A stretch of 55,891 nt of DNA, from the IMG/VR virus record IMGVR_UViG_3300044821_000052, positions 1 through 55,891 of that record; one strand, 5' to 3'. Position numbers and translations under genes: made by a program. Below, one piece after another: positions 32,779 to 40,350 of this stretch (position 1 is the stretch's first letter; each line of letters begins with the position of its first letter). The DNA comes from a virus. The notes beneath the pieces are model-generated. The model was not told the DNA's origin. It did not search any database and was given only the letters and a program-made list of their open reading frames with translations.

Positions 32779-33629
32779 CTGCGCTCATCTCTGAACGGTG
32801 CAAGTTCGTTGAAGTACCACTGTGCACCGACGTATCCCAGTCGCAGATCATCGCATGTCTGATCATAAACAATGTCATGCGCACGCAGTCGCATCTCTGA
32901 CACGAGGTCACCAGGTCGTGCCAGACCTTTCGGCTGGTCTGGTGCGCCCTTTGGCGCACGAAGTTGCGTCAATAGCGATTCGTGCTGCGCATAGAGATGG
33001 AATGACCATGCCGTGTGCCGGTACTTCCCAGTCTTCACACCTAGGATTGTTGCCACGGTATGCTGCAACTGGGTGAACTGGAAGATATCATACGGTGTAC
33101 CCAGCCACACATCGTTCGACCGCATTAAGGTATTCAGTTCCAGAACTGGCTGGCCTTGGTTTACCAGTCGGAATCCCAGTGAAACGGTGCAGGGATAGTC
33201 CCGCTTTGCACCTAGTGCAGAATCCTTCTTCGGATCCCACAACGTGATGACTGCTTGCCGTGTATCTGGGTCACGACGTAACTTGTTGACGACATCGTTC
33301 AACTGATCGCCGATGCGATCACCATAGGCGCCATGGAAGGTTCCGTCGTCCTCCTGGAACGCTCTGAATGCGTCACTGGACCAGACCGTCAGGGCAGGAT
33401 CTCCGAAGCCTCCGATAAGCTGGATGGCTTCTGCTGCGGCGATATGCGAGTTGACTCGACGTCCGCATCCGATAGGTAGAGCGTTATCCGCGGATTTGAA
33501 TACGAGAGTGGTCGGACCAAGGTCCCACGTAGTCTGACCACGAGGAGCACACTGCTGTCCTCTGTCTCGCACAAGTTGCGGCAGCTTCCAGTAATCTTCA
33601 AACCCAGTCCGTAGTTGGATGATCTCCAC
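32775..33629 (-). CDS. ThyA-family enzyme, probable dCMP hydroxymethylase
   Basis: 284 residues from a GTG that overlaps the kinase stop (TAGTG). Thymidylate synthase-fold signature: catalytic Cys147 in RDYPCTVSLGFRL, phosphate-binding RSND (170-173) and SFHLY (H211, Y213). In LMRSNDVWLGTPYDIFQFTQ the position equal to E. coli ThyA Asn177 is Asp181. In the family this Asn reads uracil, while Asp is found in dCMP hydroxymethylases and shifts purified ThyA toward dCMP. So it likely makes 5-hydroxymethyl- or methyl-dCMP, not dTMP. The pairing with dNMP kinase and dCMP deaminase fits. A plain dUMP enzyme remains possible. Confidence 0.75.
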   Translation of the reverse strand: MEIIQLRTGFEDYWKLPQLVRDRGQQCAPRGQTTWDLGPTTLVFKSADNALPIGCGRRVNSHIAAAEAIQLIGGFGDPALTVWSSDAFRAFQEDDGTFHGAYGDRIGDQLNDVVNKLRRDPDTRQAVITLWDPKKDSALGAKRDYPCTVSLGFRLVNQGQPVLELNTLMRSNDVWLGTPYDIFQFTQLQHTVATILGVKTGKYRHTAWSFHLYAQHESLLTQLRAPKGAPDQPKGLARPGDLVSEMRLRAHDIVYDQTCDDLRLGYVGAQWYFNELAPFRDERR

Positions 33630-34180
33630 TAGTCGTGGTCACTCCCCATCGTGCGTCCAATTTCATGCCTACGCGCAATTCGTATGATATTCATGATGTC
33701 AAAGTCATCAACTTGCTTGCTATACCGCAGTACTGGAAGCATCGACTGCCTGATAACAAAGTCGTACCCAGCGATGATCTCACGCAATTGATGTGGTGCA
33801 ATGAGATCATCACCACGTGCTGTCAATCGCGCAATGAGAAGTGGAAGTGGTGGTTCCATATAGATGACAATGGCACCCAGGTTGCATAGGAATGTCTCAA
33901 TGTGCTGAGACACTGCATGTGACCAGCGAGTGTGTCTGCCCAGCACGTTTGGATACACCGCTTCTCCGAGGTGCCAGCGATCACAAATGACAGTCCGCTG
34001 GGTGCCTGGCTGATAGTCTTGAAGTGGTGTTTCATACTCGTCAAATGGATGCTTCGTTGGTGGCCCTGCATGTAGAATGTCAAGCTTCTCATCCGGTGAA
34101 TGCGCTAGAACTGCATCCATAAGACGTTTCACCAGTGTTGACTTGCCAGCGCCGTCAGGTCCTTCGACGATGATGAGCAT
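33629..34180 (-). CDS. Deoxynucleoside monophosphate kinase
   Basis: 183 residues with P-loop GPDGAGKST (7-15), a CDRWHLGEAVYP DR-type nucleobase site and a C-terminal lid with Arg residues (IARLTARGDD). It looks like a thymidylate/dNMP kinase. Beside a probable dCMP hydroxymethylase, a role in phosphorylating the modified dNMP (as T4 gp1 does) is suggested. AGGAGAGGATA precedes the ATG. Confidence 0.8.
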   Translation of the reverse strand: MLIIVEGPDGAGKSTLVKRLMDAVLAHSPDEKLDILHAGPPTKHPFDEYETPLQDYQPGTQRTVICDRWHLGEAVYPNVLGRHTRWSHAVSQHIETFLCNLGAIVIYMEPPLPLLIARLTARGDDLIAPHQLREIIAGYDFVIRQSMLPVLRYSKQVDDFDIMNIIRIARRHEIGRTMGSDHD

Positions 34181-34223
34181 CTATATTTATCCTCTCCTAT
34201 TCTCATTTTCTCAGTTGATCCTA

Positions 34224-34469
34224 TCACCGATATGTGATGTACCTATGTGCAGTATATCGAGCCACGTCTCCACGAGCGTAAATGATTGGAGCGTAATGCT
34301 GTGCACGGTATGACTCACGTGCTTGTATGACTGGACGTTGAGGGCGATGGATGCCTTGATATTTCACATATTTCTTAGGTATCGGTTGCGCGAGTAGCAC
34401 AAGCATCGTGACGATGACAAGGACACACCAACCGATATAGACACTGGTACCAATGTTGATGTGATTCAT
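34224..34469 (-). CDS. Small membrane protein, unknown
   Basis: 81 residues with one membrane helix (about 10-32, IGWCVLVIVTMLVLLAQP) followed by a Tyr/Arg-rich cytoplasmic tail. GGAGATAACGAG precedes the ATG. Possible superinfection or lysis-timing factor, but function is unknown. Confidence 0.6.
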   Translation of the reverse strand: MNHINIGTSVYIGWCVLVIVTMLVLLAQPIPKKYVKYQGIHRPQRPVIQARESYRAQHYAPIIYARGDVARYTAHRYITYR

Positions 34470-34495
34470 CTCGTTATCTCCATTTAGGTTAACGC

Positions 34496-34534
34496 GAGCG
34501 GGCCGCGACGCCGATGTCTACGACCCGCTCGGTT
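34496..34534. other. Inverted repeat upstream of small membrane protein gene
   Basis: GAGCGGG at the start and CCCGCTC at the end pair around a loop of about 22 bases. It lies in the leader of the leftward gene starting at 34469 and at the edge of a 470-base gene-free stretch. It may be a terminator for a rightward RNA or a leader structure. Confidence 0.4.
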
Positions 34535-34597
34535 CTGATTTCACTATACGCTATCAGTACTTCACAAGGTTGACATACCGAGGCAAATACTAAACGC

Positions 34598-34830
34598 AAC
34601 CGGAACGAAGTTCGACTTAGCCCCAGCTGTACGAACCATGGGTCATAAACCCATTGCTGCGCCCAGTACAGCCGGGGCCAAGCGCCCGCTACGTTACTCT
34701 GCAGTTTTTACGGTCATATGAGAAGGGCGAGTCGAACATCGGGACCGAACCGAGTTTAACGTCATCTTGGGACGGCAGGCCTGATGGTGTAGGCTAGGGG
34801 CCATGTGCATCAGGCGTGCGACTAAGCTGG
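34598..34830. ncRNA. Candidate structured RNA in 470-base gene-free gap
   Basis: The gap 34470-34937 has no convincing gene. It holds nested inverted repeats: GTTCGACT (34610-34617) with AGTCGAAC (34730-34737); inside, CCCCAGCTGTAC (34621-34632) with GTACAGCCGGGG (34666-34677), and ATGGGT/ACCCAT (34638-34643, 34649-34654). Downstream, CCTGATG pairs with CATCAGG (about 34780-34812). Hierarchical pairing over about 230 bases suggests a folded RNA. The strand is uncertain. It does not fold as a tRNA (loop lacks T33) or match tmRNA ends. Confidence 0.45.
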
Positions 34831-34937
34831 ATCAACTTACCCAGGTGTCTGGGGTATCACTGCTCAATTACTATACCAGGTGGCCAACACACTGTGTTGA
34901 CGTGTGCTAGTACCATTTCGTTGTCGGAATTATTCGC

Positions 34938-35420
34938 TTATGCTGTGTCGAGTAACATTTCGTTCACAGGATTACTAATCCATTGATCGAACACAAGCTG
35001 AAATTTCTCGTCATTGTCTGCTGCGTCATCAAGCGCATCTTGTGCTGGGCGTGTGATGAATGATTCGCACAATTCACCACGATCAAACTTGCGCACAATC
35101 AGTGCACTGATGACAGATGCTGCATCATCAGTACGAACCAACCGTACTTTCTGCATCTCACCCGGCACATTGGAAAGACCAGCTGTGTGCACAATGTAAG
35201 CGCCCAGTCGCTCTTCATTATGATGTGTTAGTCTAATGATCTTCACCTCAGACCACCGACATGCCTTGCATTTCTGCCCAGGCGCCGCCACGTCATTGAT
35301 GTGGCTGTGCAGATTGCTACGACTGGATCCTTGACCCAGCAGCAAGCCGTGCACAGTGACTGGGCCTTCTCGCGTCATCAGCACCATGTCCCGAGCGTGT
35401 GTCAACGCTGTCTCTGACAT
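34938..35420 (-). CDS. Protein with CxxC motif, first leftward gene
   Basis: 160 residues from ATG 35420 (TTTTGGAGGAACGC before it). Visible parts are GPVTVHGLLLGQGSSRSNLH, a KCKACRW zinc-like pair near 53-59, a beta segment RLGAYIVHTAG, and a helical C-terminus. It is the promoter-proximal gene of the leftward arm, with TATTAT and an AAACGAGAT leader upstream, so it should be expressed early. No family recognised. Confidence 0.65.
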   Translation of the reverse strand: MSETALTHARDMVLMTREGPVTVHGLLLGQGSSRSNLHSHINDVAAPGQKCKACRWSEVKIIRLTHHNEERLGAYIVHTAGLSNVPGEMQKVRLVRTDDAASVISALIVRKFDRGELCESFITRPAQDALDDAADNDEKFQLVFDQWISNPVNEMLLDTA

Positions 35421-35514
35421 GCGTTCCTCCAAAATCTCGTTTTTCTCATATGTAAGATTCGTTTAATAATACCATGTTGCGTTTCCACTGGCGTGGGATC
35501 CATTTACGTGACTA

Positions 35515-35522
35515 TGTATAAT
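35515..35522 (+). promoter_or_regulatory. Extended -10 upstream of primase/helicase
   Basis: TGTATAAT (TG directly before TATAAT at 35517-35522) lies about 110 bases before the primase ATG, in the divergent intergenic region. No good -35 is visible. Transcription would cross the TCAATTGG tandem repeat and three TGTTACA-type sites, which could act as operators. Confidence 0.45.
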
Positions 35523-35537
35523 TAAGTTCTCTGCACG

Positions 35538-35561
35538 TCAATTGGCACATCAATTGGTACA
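35538..35561 (+). repeat. Tandem 12-bp repeat
   Basis: TCAATTGGCACA and TCAATTGGTACA follow each other directly with a single difference. They lie between the presumed -10 at 35515 and the TGTAACA/TGTTACA sites. A protein-binding site, perhaps for a phage regulator or replication initiator. Confidence 0.6.
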
Positions 35562-35564
35562 TAC

Positions 35565-35602
35565 TGTAACATTTGGACACTGATTGTTACTTGACTGTTA
35601 CA
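35565..35602. promoter_or_regulatory. TGTAACA/TGTTACA sites upstream of primase
   Basis: TGTAACA (35565-35571), TGTTACT (35585-35591) and TGTTACA (35596-35602) form an inverted pair plus one copy, just before the primase ribosome-binding site. The same word is repeated after the gene at 38191-38500. Probable binding sites of an initiator or autoregulator. Confidence 0.6.
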
Positions 35603-35629
35603 AGATGTGAGATTAATGAGAGGAAACAT

Positions 35630-38131
35630 ATGCCAAATGACGTTCGTTTTGATGTAGCGAAGGATTACATCGAACGTGGTTGGAAGGTGATGCTTCTTGC
35701 TACAGATCGCACTGGCGGCAAGATTCCACCTAAGAATTGTGCACGTTGTAACTTTCGCCAAGGTGCTGAGCGGCATGACATGGAGGCATGTGATTGCTTA
35801 TTGTGTCATGGCTTCCATATGGCAACAGGTGATCTTGACCGCTTCGTACTGATGCTTGCAGCACTGCCACATGGTTCACTTGCTATTCGGACTGGTCAAG
35901 CATCACGCATCTTGGTCATTGATGCTGAGGCACATGGCGACGGTGACGGTGACACTGGTATTGATGTTATCACAGCTTGGGAGGCACACACCCAGCTGAG
36001 CACTGGACTGCCTGAGACATTGCGTGCGCGATCAGTATCTGGTGGATTGCATCTCTATTATGCGCTCCCGCCAAACGTCTACATTACGAGTGGACGAATC
36101 CTGCCGTTTGTTGATGTCAAAGCAGAGTTGGGATATGTCGGCGCGCCAGGTGTTGGTACGCGTGAGTGGTTGAACCCAGGCACTCCAGTTGCAGAACTAC
36201 CAAATGAGATTATTAAGTGGTTGACACGAGGGAAGCGACAAGGATACCGCGGACGTGGTGCTGGTACTGGTGCTGTTGGCGTTGGTGGTAGTGGTGCCAG
36301 TGGGATGTCGCGTCCTGAGGGTTATGACTTTGAGTTGTTCTCACGTGATGGTGCGCCTCGAGGATATCGCGATTACTTCATCAATGACGCGATTTTTCGT
36401 CTTCGCAAGCGAGGTGTGACTGGTCCTGCATTGGAAGAGCAGGCGTTTGAGCATTGGACGCGATTTGACCAGTCAGATGGCGAATTCCCTTGGGAAGACG
36501 TCAAATACAAAGTTGATCGCGTTGAACATGAGGTCATACCAGACGTTGATGCTGCGGAGACGTCAGGATACAGCTCCTGGATTGCGCGCCTAGGTAAACC
36601 TACTAAAAAGGGGTTTTCGGAGCCCAGCGGAGGAATGGGAGCGCCAGAACGGCCCGCTGGGCTGGGATCCGGGCCTGCGTTTGCTAACCAGCCGCCGGCG
36701 TTCGAGGTTGAGCTCACGCCGACTGGTAATGCACATCGATTCGTGAATTTGTTTCGTGAATCAACGCTGTACGTCCCAGGACTTGGTTGGCATGTCTGGC
36801 GTGGGAATGTGTGGCAGTACGACGAATTGAATGATGTCTTGGACATGACACATGAAGTGCTATTGCAACTTCGTCAAGAACAAGCGATGTTCGAGGCATC
36901 AGACGATGACCAAGCAGATCGTATTCGTGCTTGGTATGTCGCTTCATCAAGTGCTGGTGCACGGCAATCAATGTTGGAGCTCGCGGCATCTGACCCTCGT
37001 GTCAAAGTTTCAGCGAATGCACTGGACGCAGATCCGTGGACGTTAGTCGTCAAAAATGGAACAATTGATCTGCGCACGCGCAAGCACCGTGTGTCGGAGC
37101 CATCGGATTTCAACACGCGAGTTGCCAATGTGCTATATGACCCAGCGGCTGAATGCCCTCGCTGGCTGGAGCACATGAAGTTGGTATCTCAGTCAGCAAC
37201 TGGTGAGATTGACTGGTCCTGGATCGCGTTCGTGCAGCGTTGGATGGGTTACACGCTGACTGGGATTGTTGACGCGCAGAAGTTCTTCTTTGGTTTCGGC
37301 GGTGGCAACAATGGCAAGAATGTCATGATCGAAACATTGTTGGAGATCATGGGTGAGTACGGCATTCGTGGATCATCGAAGTTGTTGCAAGGCTCGGGGC
37401 AAGAACATGAAACGGTTATTGCAGACCTTGCTGGAATTCGTATGGCCTTCATCGACGAAACACCCAGTGGTCGGATCAATGAGTCTCGAGTGAAAGAGTT
37501 GACAGGATCATCTAAGGTTCGAGCACGAAAAATTGCGAAAGATTCATTTGAGTTCTCAATGCAGGCCAAGTTGTGGATTGCTGGTAATAACAAGCCGCGG
37601 GTGTCTGACTCATCAGATGGGTTCTGGCGTCGGTTAGACCTTGTGCCATTTGATGCAGTCATCCCAACAGATCAACGGATCACTAACTACATGCAGGTGT
37701 TGTTGGAAGAATCTTCAGGCATTTTGAATTGGTGTCTTGAAGGTCTGGCTGGGTATCTGGAGTTGGGTGGTCTTGGGTCACCACAACGTGTCGTCGATAT
37801 GGGTCAGACATATCGAGAAGATGAGAATGTCTTGGAATTGTTCCTAGCAGACACTTTCGCAACTGATGGTTCAACCCAGTGGTTGCCGAATAGCGTGATT
37901 CATGGAATGTATACGGAGTGGTGTGAGTCACAAGGTGTTAAAGAGATTCGATCAATGATTTCACTTGGTATGGACTTTCAACGTGCTGGATTAGTACGTG
38001 ATCCAGTAACACGTCGAATTAGATGGGTTTGGCAGGGCAAGACTCAAGTAGTACGTGGATGGATTTGCCCAGGGTTATTGAATAACATTTCTGAAATGCT
38101 TCGGTTTGAACGAACTGATGGTGGTAAATAA
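35630..38131 (+). CDS. Primase-polymerase / SF3 helicase
   Basis: 833 residues from ATG 35630 (GAGAGGAAACAT). The N-terminal ~190 residues are a bifunctional primase/polymerase domain: YIERGWKVMLLATDRTGGKIPPKNC, a Cys/His set, RILVIDAEAHGDGDG (acidic pair) and SVSGGLHLYY. A Gly-rich linker (about 205-235) follows. The D5_N/SF3 helicase part has FGGGNNGKNVMIE (Walker A, K563), RMAFIDETPSGR (Walker B) and KLWIAGNNKPRVSD (sensor Asn). It opens and primes the origin. TGTTACA clusters on both sides fit an origin next to its initiator. Confidence 0.92.
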   Translation: MPNDVRFDVAKDYIERGWKVMLLATDRTGGKIPPKNCARCNFRQGAERHDMEACDCLLCHGFHMATGDLDRFVLMLAALPHGSLAIRTGQASRILVIDAEAHGDGDGDTGIDVITAWEAHTQLSTGLPETLRARSVSGGLHLYYALPPNVYITSGRILPFVDVKAELGYVGAPGVGTREWLNPGTPVAELPNEIIKWLTRGKRQGYRGRGAGTGAVGVGGSGASGMSRPEGYDFELFSRDGAPRGYRDYFINDAIFRLRKRGVTGPALEEQAFEHWTRFDQSDGEFPWEDVKYKVDRVEHEVIPDVDAAETSGYSSWIARLGKPTKKGFSEPSGGMGAPERPAGLGSGPAFANQPPAFEVELTPTGNAHRFVNLFRESTLYVPGLGWHVWRGNVWQYDELNDVLDMTHEVLLQLRQEQAMFEASDDDQADRIRAWYVASSSAGARQSMLELAASDPRVKVSANALDADPWTLVVKNGTIDLRTRKHRVSEPSDFNTRVANVLYDPAAECPRWLEHMKLVSQSATGEIDWSWIAFVQRWMGYTLTGIVDAQKFFFGFGGGNNGKNVMIETLLEIMGEYGIRGSSKLLQGSGQEHETVIADLAGIRMAFIDETPSGRINESRVKELTGSSKVRARKIAKDSFEFSMQAKLWIAGNNKPRVSDSSDGFWRRLDLVPFDAVIPTDQRITNYMQVLLEESSGILNWCLEGLAGYLELGGLGSPQRVVDMGQTYREDENVLELFLADTFATDGSTQWLPNSVIHGMYTEWCESQGVKEIRSMISLGMDFQRAGLVRDPVTRRIRWVWQGKTQVVRGWICPGLLNNISEMLRFERTDGGK

Positions 38132-38190
38132 CTTGTGAGTTGTTGGTTGCACAGTGCATTATAACAGCTAGATATAGATGAGAATCTAAG

Positions 38191-38480
38191 ATGTTACAAC
38201 AGGTGTTACAAGATCATAAGCATCCTGACTATAGGAAATAAAGATCATGTAACAACTGTAACACCTGTAACACCTTAATGTCGGTCCGTGCGCACCATGG
38301 CGCGCAGGTATGTGATGCGCACGCTCGCACATGTGCACCCACACACATGCGCTCACACACATCGCACCATGCATGCATTGACGGTGGCAACAAGGCGTTA
38401 CAAGTGTTACGCCGTTTCATGATCTTTATTTCCTAAGGTCAGGGCATGTTTGATCTTGTAACGCTTGTTGAAACGCCTAG
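38191..38480. other. Candidate replication origin (iterons, inverted repeat, alternating tract)
   Basis: The gap 38132-38574 has no gene. It holds many TGTTACA/TGTAACA words: 38192-38199, 38203-38210, three in 38248-38273, two near 38394-38410 and copies near 38457 and 38493. TAGGAAATAAAGATCATG at 38232-38249 has a perfect inverted copy at 38418-38435. Between them lies a CA/GT-rich alternating purine-pyrimidine stretch (about 38288-38380). These are classic origin or partition traits, next to the primase/helicase gene. Confidence 0.6.
38232..38435. repeat. 18-bp perfect inverted repeat pair
   Basis: The arms at 38232-38249 and 38418-38435 are exact reverse complements (TAGGAAATAAAGATCATG), separated by 168 bases. 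TGTTACA sites adjoin both arms in opposite orientation, giving an overall near-symmetrical element. Confidence 0.85.
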
Positions 38481-38574
38481 TGGCGGCTAGATGTTACAAG
38501 CTCCTAGTGTCGACTAGATTATTGCTATTTGCAGTTGATGTGATCACTGAACGTAGTTGAAAGTAGTTGAACGC

Positions 38575-39303
38575 ATGTCTCGAGATGACAAGCGACGCGC
38601 AGACGCGCGTGCCACTGTGGAGAAGCAAGAAAGGGAAAGGGAGGAAAAAAAGAGAAGAGAGGGAGGAAAAGAGGAAGGAAATGACACACGTTTGAGCTGT
38701 GGAACGCCGACGACTGACCGTGAGGGTAAACCCGCTGGGCCATGTCCGCAAAAAGCAGGTGCCCGAACGGATCACGTAGGATTTGGACGCTGTGCTTCGC
38801 ATGGCGGTAACTCGGTGTATGAGACTGCGAGAGGAGCCTGGCTCATGGCACACGCGCTGGGTCGTGAGCTGGATATCAGTCCCTGGGATGCGCTGCTGGG
38901 TACTGTGCGACGAGCGGCAGCCAGATCAGCATGGTGGCATGACCAGCTGGGCCAGTGTGCGGGCGAGAATGAAGACTTCTTGCCAGGTGGACAACACTAC
39001 CCGATCATGCGAGAACTTGAGAAAGCCGATGACTTTCTTGCGAAGACGTCTAACATCGCCATCAAGGCTGGCATCGCAGAGAAGCTAGTACTAGCAACAC
39101 AGGTGCAAGCTACAGAACTCTTCACTGTGATGATGCAAGCGTTGGAGTCAGCTCAACTCAACGAAGAACAAATGACAGCGGTACGTGGTAAATTAAGGAT
39201 CGGATTGCTTGCACTTGAGAGTGGACCTGTGCCGAACGAGATTGAAGGCGAAGCAATCGCTAAGCAAATAGCGAATGTTGATGAAGAAGGTGAATCATCA
39301 TGA
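38575..39303 (+). CDS. Zinc-finger protein, possible small terminase subunit
   Basis: 242 residues from ATG 38575 (an in-frame TTG at 38557 is alternative; no clear Shine-Dalgarno for either). The first 35 residues are highly charged, with a purine-rich Lys/Arg/Glu run. Next is a Cys/His unit (LSCGTPT..PCPQ..GFGRCASHGG), then a helical region ARGAWLMAHALGRELDISPW and DALLGTVRRAAARSAWW, and a helical C-terminus. This looks like a protein group of Streptomyces-type phages often placed as small terminase or DNA-binding protein. Distance to the large terminase is about 4.3 kb. Confidence 0.5.
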   Translation: MSRDDKRRADARATVEKQEREREEKKRREGGKEEGNDTRLSCGTPTTDREGKPAGPCPQKAGARTDHVGFGRCASHGGNSVYETARGAWLMAHALGRELDISPWDALLGTVRRAAARSAWWHDQLGQCAGENEDFLPGGQHYPIMRELEKADDFLAKTSNIAIKAGIAEKLVLATQVQATELFTVMMQALESAQLNEEQMTAVRGKLRIGLLALESGPVPNEIEGEAIAKQIANVDEEGESS

Positions 39304-39623
39304 CAGAGATAGATGAAGCTACGCCTCTGTACACGTACATCTTCACGTTCGGTTACGACCACATGCACCCAGTCACGGGTGAACCACTACGTAACCGATA
39401 CCTTGCGGTCACTGCTGCATCAGGTAATCATGCACGCGCCTTAGTGCTAAATCACTTTGACAACAATTGGTCGTTCCAATACAACTCTGCTAAGGCAGCA
39501 GGCGTCGATCGATTTCTGCTAGTGCTACTGCCGTATGAGGATTGGCCGCCATGCACCGGTACCTGGCGAGTTGTCGACGGTGCAGTCGTTGATGACGCAA
39601 TGATCAACGCAGGAGAGATGTAG
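39300..39623 (+). CDS. Small protein, unknown
   Basis: 107 residues from an ATG overlapping the previous stop by four bases. An alpha/beta protein: LYTYIFTFGYDHMHPVTGEP, then YLAVTAASGNHARALVLNHF and a LLVLLPYEDWPPC strand. A single Cys; no membrane segment. Its translation is coupled to the zinc-finger gene, and the modification cassette begins six bases later. Function unknown. Confidence 0.65.
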   Translation: MTEIDEATPLYTYIFTFGYDHMHPVTGEPLRNRYLAVTAASGNHARALVLNHFDNNWSFQYNSAKAAGVDRFLLVLLPYEDWPPCTGTWRVVDGAVVDDAMINAGEM

Positions 39624-39628
39624 AGACA

Positions 39629-40342
39629 ATGAGTGGCAACATCGTCATCCTTGTTCCTACGCGTAAGCGTGCGCGATCCATCGTTCCATTGGCACGAGCA
39701 TTTGCTAACACTGTCACTGGCCTAATGGGCAGTGTGTGGTTGATGCTATGTGTAGATGGCAACGACAATCATGAATACAAGGATGTATACAACGAGGCAG
39801 TTGAGATTTACCCACACATGATGATAGGTACAGGTCCACGTCGAGGACTCGTCGGTACGCTCAACTATTACTCTGCACGAATGATACGACCAGAGATTCG
39901 TGCCATCGGATATATGGGCGACGATCACCGACCTATGACACAGGGTTGGGACGAACAGGTTCATGCTGCACTGGACGCCATGCAGGGCATGGGAATCGTG
40001 TATGGCGATGATGGCATTCAACACGAGACACTGCCAACTGCATGTGTAATCAGCACTCCCATCCTCATCCAGCTGGGTCACATGGCTCCGCCAGTGTTAC
40101 AGCACATGTACTGTGATAATTACTGGCGTGATCTGGGACTGGGCGCAAACTGTCTCATGTACTTGCCTGATATGAAGATCACACACTTGCATCCCAGTGT
40201 CGGTGCAGCCGACTGGGACGAGTCTTATCTTGAGTCGAATCACCCTGATATATTTGCTGCAGACAAACTGGCATATGAGAAGTACAAGCAGGATTTCTCA
40301 CTTGCTAGTGACATTGCCAAGATTTCAATACAAGGAAGATAA
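39629..40342 (+). CDS. GT-A glycosyltransferase next to base-modification gene
   Basis: 237 residues with VILVPTRKRARSIVPLARAF at the N-terminus, LMLCVDGNDNHEYK, a GYMGDDHRPMTQGWD motif (GDDH as DxD, near 110) and IVYGDDGIQ. This is a GT2-like fold. It is separate from the five-transferase run behind the tail genes and lies nine bases before the aGPT-Pplase/HMUDK-helical-like gene. That neighbourhood suggests transfer of a sugar to a hydroxymethylated base, as T4 transferases do on 5-hmC; this is inference. Confidence 0.7.
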   Translation: MSGNIVILVPTRKRARSIVPLARAFANTVTGLMGSVWLMLCVDGNDNHEYKDVYNEAVEIYPHMMIGTGPRRGLVGTLNYYSARMIRPEIRAIGYMGDDHRPMTQGWDEQVHAALDAMQGMGIVYGDDGIQHETLPTACVISTPILIQLGHMAPPVLQHMYCDNYWRDLGLGANCLMYLPDMKITHLHPSVGAADWDESYLESNHPDIFAADKLAYEKYKQDFSLASDIAKISIQGR

Positions 40343-40350
40343 CGAGACTA

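Noticed and set aside
34620-34678. Possible tRNA
   Set aside because: The inner hairpin loop has C where T33 is needed, and D and T arms cannot be formed.
34804-34911. 35-codon rightward frame in the 470-base gap
   Set aside because: No proper ribosome-binding site spacing, no recognisable protein features, and it overlaps the inverted repeats of the candidate RNA.
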